A stretch of 7,613 bases of DNA from CAIYMF01 sp943329595 (GTDB taxonomy: Bacteria > Actinomycetota > Actinomycetes > S36-B12 > CAIYMF01). Positions 5,527 through 7,613 of this stretch are shown here, piece by piece. Positions within the stretch are counted from its first letter, which is position 1, and each line of letters starts with the position of its first letter. The position numbers and the translations under genes were made by a program. Under the pieces are notes generated by a model, which was not told the DNA's origin, did not search any database, and worked only from the letters and a program-made list of their open reading frames with translations. The stretch is from NCBI GenBank assembly GCA_943329595.2, contig CALQEM020000164.1:1-7613 (forward strand), in the 5' to 3' direction.

Positions 5527-7613
5527 ATGCGTCAGGGGTGGAACGCGCGTCGTAGCGCTGCTGTGGCTGCGCTTGCAGTGGCTGCAGTGGTGGGCGCGGG
5601 GCTGCCCGACGTGCTGGCTCCACGGCCGGCGCAGGCGGTTGAGCCTCTCGCCGCAGGAGTGCCGATGGTGGTCGTCGGCGTCGAGTCGGTGCCGCCCATC
5701 CCGGTGCGTACGGCATCTGGCCCGCTGCTGCCCGCGCTGCCGGCGGCACTGGCCGAGGTTCCCGGGGGCACGGCCGAGAACGGCGCCAACCCGTTCATTC
5801 GCGCTGACGCCCTGACCGACGCAGAGTGGCCCTCGGCCGTGACGGTGCGCCTCTACGACGCGAGCCTCGGGCGTGGTGACACCGCGGCCGACAACGACAG
5901 CGACTACGTCTGGCAGGGCAGCCTCACCCGAGGGTGGGGCCGCGTGACCGAGCAACTGGTGGCCGGTCACGGGTACGCCCTGTGGGGGCGTCAGACCACT
6001 GGCGTGTGGCGTCCGCTCGGGCGGTTTGGGGTGCGTGGAACGGTCGACTCCTCGGGGCCCACCACTCAGGCCGGTGGACTGTCGGTGTCGCTGGCCAGTG
6101 GAGAGCTCGGCTGGACCTGGGACTCGCCGAACCTCGCAGGTCCCGCAGCCGGGGTGGGCGTGGGCCTGCAGTGGTTGGCCCGCGCGCCGGAGCAGGTCGG
6201 ACTGCCCGACGGGTGGCGGCTCATGGTGTCGTCTGGCTCGCCGTGGGCGTCGCTCTCGGAGGCCGGTGTCCGGCTGAGGTCCTTGCGCCCACCGTCGGCC
6301 CCGGCGGTCACGCGTGTGAGCGGCCAGAGCGCCCAGGTGCGCTTCACCTACCCACTGGTCGGCCGGATTGCGCCGGGCGGCTTCGTGCTGCAGCAGCGGG
6401 TGGGCATCCGCTGGATTCCGCTGCGAGTGAGCGGGGGTGCGCTCCGGCCGGGCGCCCGACTCACCACCCTCGCGCGGGGTGCCAGTGCCGTGCGGGTCGG
6501 CGTAGTGAACCGGGGCGTCACCGTGTTCAGCCGACCTGCGGTGGTGCGCTCAGCCGGCGCGCCTCCCGTGATGGTCGCCTCGCCGGTTGACGTCGACCAG
6601 TGCGGGTCGGCCACCAACTCGGTAGCCGCGCCCGAGGCCGTGGTGCTGCACGGTTGGAGCGGCATGTCGCTGACATTCCGGCGCAATGACTTCGGGGTGT
6701 ATGAGCAGGCCATCGGGGGTGACAAGATCCCGGGCTATCGCAACACCCTCGGCTTCTGCGACACCTCTGCCGGCCGCACGTGGACCTTCACTGACGCTTC
6801 CGGAATCGCCACTCGATTCGCCGACGGGCGGCCCACGACGGTGACCAACCAGGGTCAGCCGGTGTCGACCCTCACGTGGGTCGACGACCGGCTCGTGCGG
6901 CTCACCAACGGGGTGGGTCGGTCGATGGGCCTCGTGTACGCGGGCGGGTCGACCACCTGCCCCTCGGCCGACTGGTCGGGCTATTCCGCGCCCCCGACGG
7001 GCAACCTGTGCCGCCTTGAGTACCCCGGAGGGGTGGCCACCGACCTGGGGTACCTCGCTGCCGGACTCCCTTCGCCGCAGATCGGCCTGGTGAAGGACCC
7101 TGGCAACAGTGCGACCGCTCTCGGCTGGGACGAGATGGGGCGCCTCGTGGCCACGCGCAGCCCTTTGGTGAACCGCGCCGCCACGGTCGACCCGGCGGCG
7201 GCCGCCGCCATCGCGACGGCCGCGTACGACGGCCTCGGCCGAGTCGCCTCCGTGACCGAGGCGCCCGGGTCGGTGGGTGCAGACTCAGCAACCCAGACCT
7301 TCGCGCTGCCGGTGATCGGTGAGGCACAGCTGAAGGCGGGCACGCCCGTCACAGCCCGGGTGACGTCGACCGCCACGGGGTACGAGACGTTCAACGAGGC
7401 CACGCTCGACCCCGTCACACTCGACCAGTCGGTGTCGCGCGACGCGGCCGGCTCGCAAACCGCGACCTCGACGTCGGGCCGCACCACCACGTCCACCGAC
7501 GCGCGCGGCCTGGTCACCACCACCACCTTCGACTCGCGCGGCAACGTGGTGTCGCAGCAGGGCCCGGCGCTGCCGGCGCAGTCGTCTCCGGGCACCGATC
7601 TCACGGCGAAGTA
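5527..7613 (+). CDS. Sec-exported RHS/YD-repeat protein, N-terminal part (3' end outside window)
   Basis: The frame runs from ATG 5527 with no stop to the window edge, 695 full codons. The first 37 residues form a signal peptide: basic start MRQGWNARR, then an Ala/Val-rich core and cleavage likely after AQA (35-37). Residues about 100-355 are beta-rich and non-YD, including LSVSLASGELGWTWDSPNLAG, which resembles the N-terminal shell-entry region of actinobacterial RHS proteins. Cys residues appear from 359. YD-type repeats start around 418 (TWTFTDASGIATRFADG) and continue through LEYPGGVATDLGY, LGWDEMGRLVATRSPL, AAYDGLGRVASV, and DARGLVTTTTFDSRGNVV near the edge. The final visible part aligns with the first residues of the RHS gene at the left edge, so a PA14-like segment, core and variable tip are expected beyond the window. 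No intact competing gene exists here; overlapping frames are GC-driven shadows. RHS identity is secure, the effector is unseen. Confidence 0.93.
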   Translation, partial: MRQGWNARRSAAVAALAVAAVVGAGLPDVLAPRPAQAVEPLAAGVPMVVVGVESVPPIPVRTASGPLLPALPAALAEVPGGTAENGANPFIRADALTDAEWPSAVTVRLYDASLGRGDTAADNDSDYVWQGSLTRGWGRVTEQLVAGHGYALWGRQTTGVWRPLGRFGVRGTVDSSGPTTQAGGLSVSLASGELGWTWDSPNLAGPAAGVGVGLQWLARAPEQVGLPDGWRLMVSSGSPWASLSEAGVRLRSLRPPSAPAVTRVSGQSAQVRFTYPLVGRIAPGGFVLQQRVGIRWIPLRVSGGALRPGARLTTLARGASAVRVGVVNRGVTVFSRPAVVRSAGAPPVMVASPVDVDQCGSATNSVAAPEAVVLHGWSGMSLTFRRNDFGVYEQAIGGDKIPGYRNTLGFCDTSAGRTWTFTDASGIATRFADGRPTTVTNQGQPVSTLTWVDDRLVRLTNGVGRSMGLVYAGGSTTCPSADWSGYSAPPTGNLCRLEYPGGVATDLGYLAAGLPSPQIGLVKDPGNSATALGWDEMGRLVATRSPLVNRAATVDPAAAAAIATAAYDGLGRVASVTEAPGSVGADSATQTFALPVIGEAQLKAGTPVTARVTSTATGYETFNEATLDPVTLDQSVSRDAAGSQTATSTSGRTTTSTDARGLVTTTTFDSRGNVVSQQGPALPAQSSPGTDLTAK

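Noticed and set aside
4990..5970. Minus-strand open frame spanning the junction of the secreted and second RHS genes
   Set aside because: It crosses two genes supported by signal peptides and ribosome binding sites, and its composition is antisense-like.
5934..6590. Plus-strand alternative frame inside the second RHS gene
   Set aside because: It is Arg/Gly/Ala-rich shadow sequence. The main frame is continuous, begins with a signal peptide and carries YD repeats.
7480..7535. Runs of CACCACC/GTCACCACC as a possible repeat array
   Set aside because: They encode Thr-rich YD-repeat strands and have no regular unit or spacer, so they are not a CRISPR or tandem-repeat locus.

Overview
The window is very GC-rich, uses GC-ending codons and has few intergenic bases. 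This points to a high-GC actinomycete (Actinomycetota). Nothing in it fixes the genus. There are no RNA genes, CRISPR arrays, transposases or origins that I can see. Essentially all of it is three large plus-strand genes for exported proteins.

Layout: (1) from base 1 to 3239 is the downstream part of an RHS/YD-repeat protein gene whose 5' end lies outside the window. It holds YD repeats, a PA14-like insertion, the RHS core closing motif and a 208-residue variable C-terminal domain with three hydrophobic segments. (2) A 97-base leader (3240-3336) holds an AT-rich inverted/direct repeat, a possible promoter, a small hairpin and a strong ribosome binding site. (3) From 3337 to 5505 is a 722-residue secreted protein of unknown family, with a Trp-free N-terminal part, a Trp-rich C-terminal part and 12 cysteines in the mature chain. 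(4) After 21 bases, 5527 to the window end is a second RHS/YD-repeat gene. It has its own signal peptide and is cut by the window edge, so it is open-ended.

The two RHS genes are complementary fragments of the same architecture. The last part of the second aligns without gaps to the first residues of the first, at an offset of 7402 bases. The locus therefore looks like a tandem array of Sec-exported RHS proteins, with the unknown Cys/Trp-rich secreted protein between them and apparently co-transcribed with the downstream RHS gene. By analogy with WapA-type Gram-positive RHS proteins, the RHS shell would carry a variable C-terminal effector to the surface. No VgrG, PAAR or other type VI partner and no small cytoplasmic immunity gene are visible. 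The large secreted protein sits where an immunity or partner gene would be expected, which makes it the most interesting item here.
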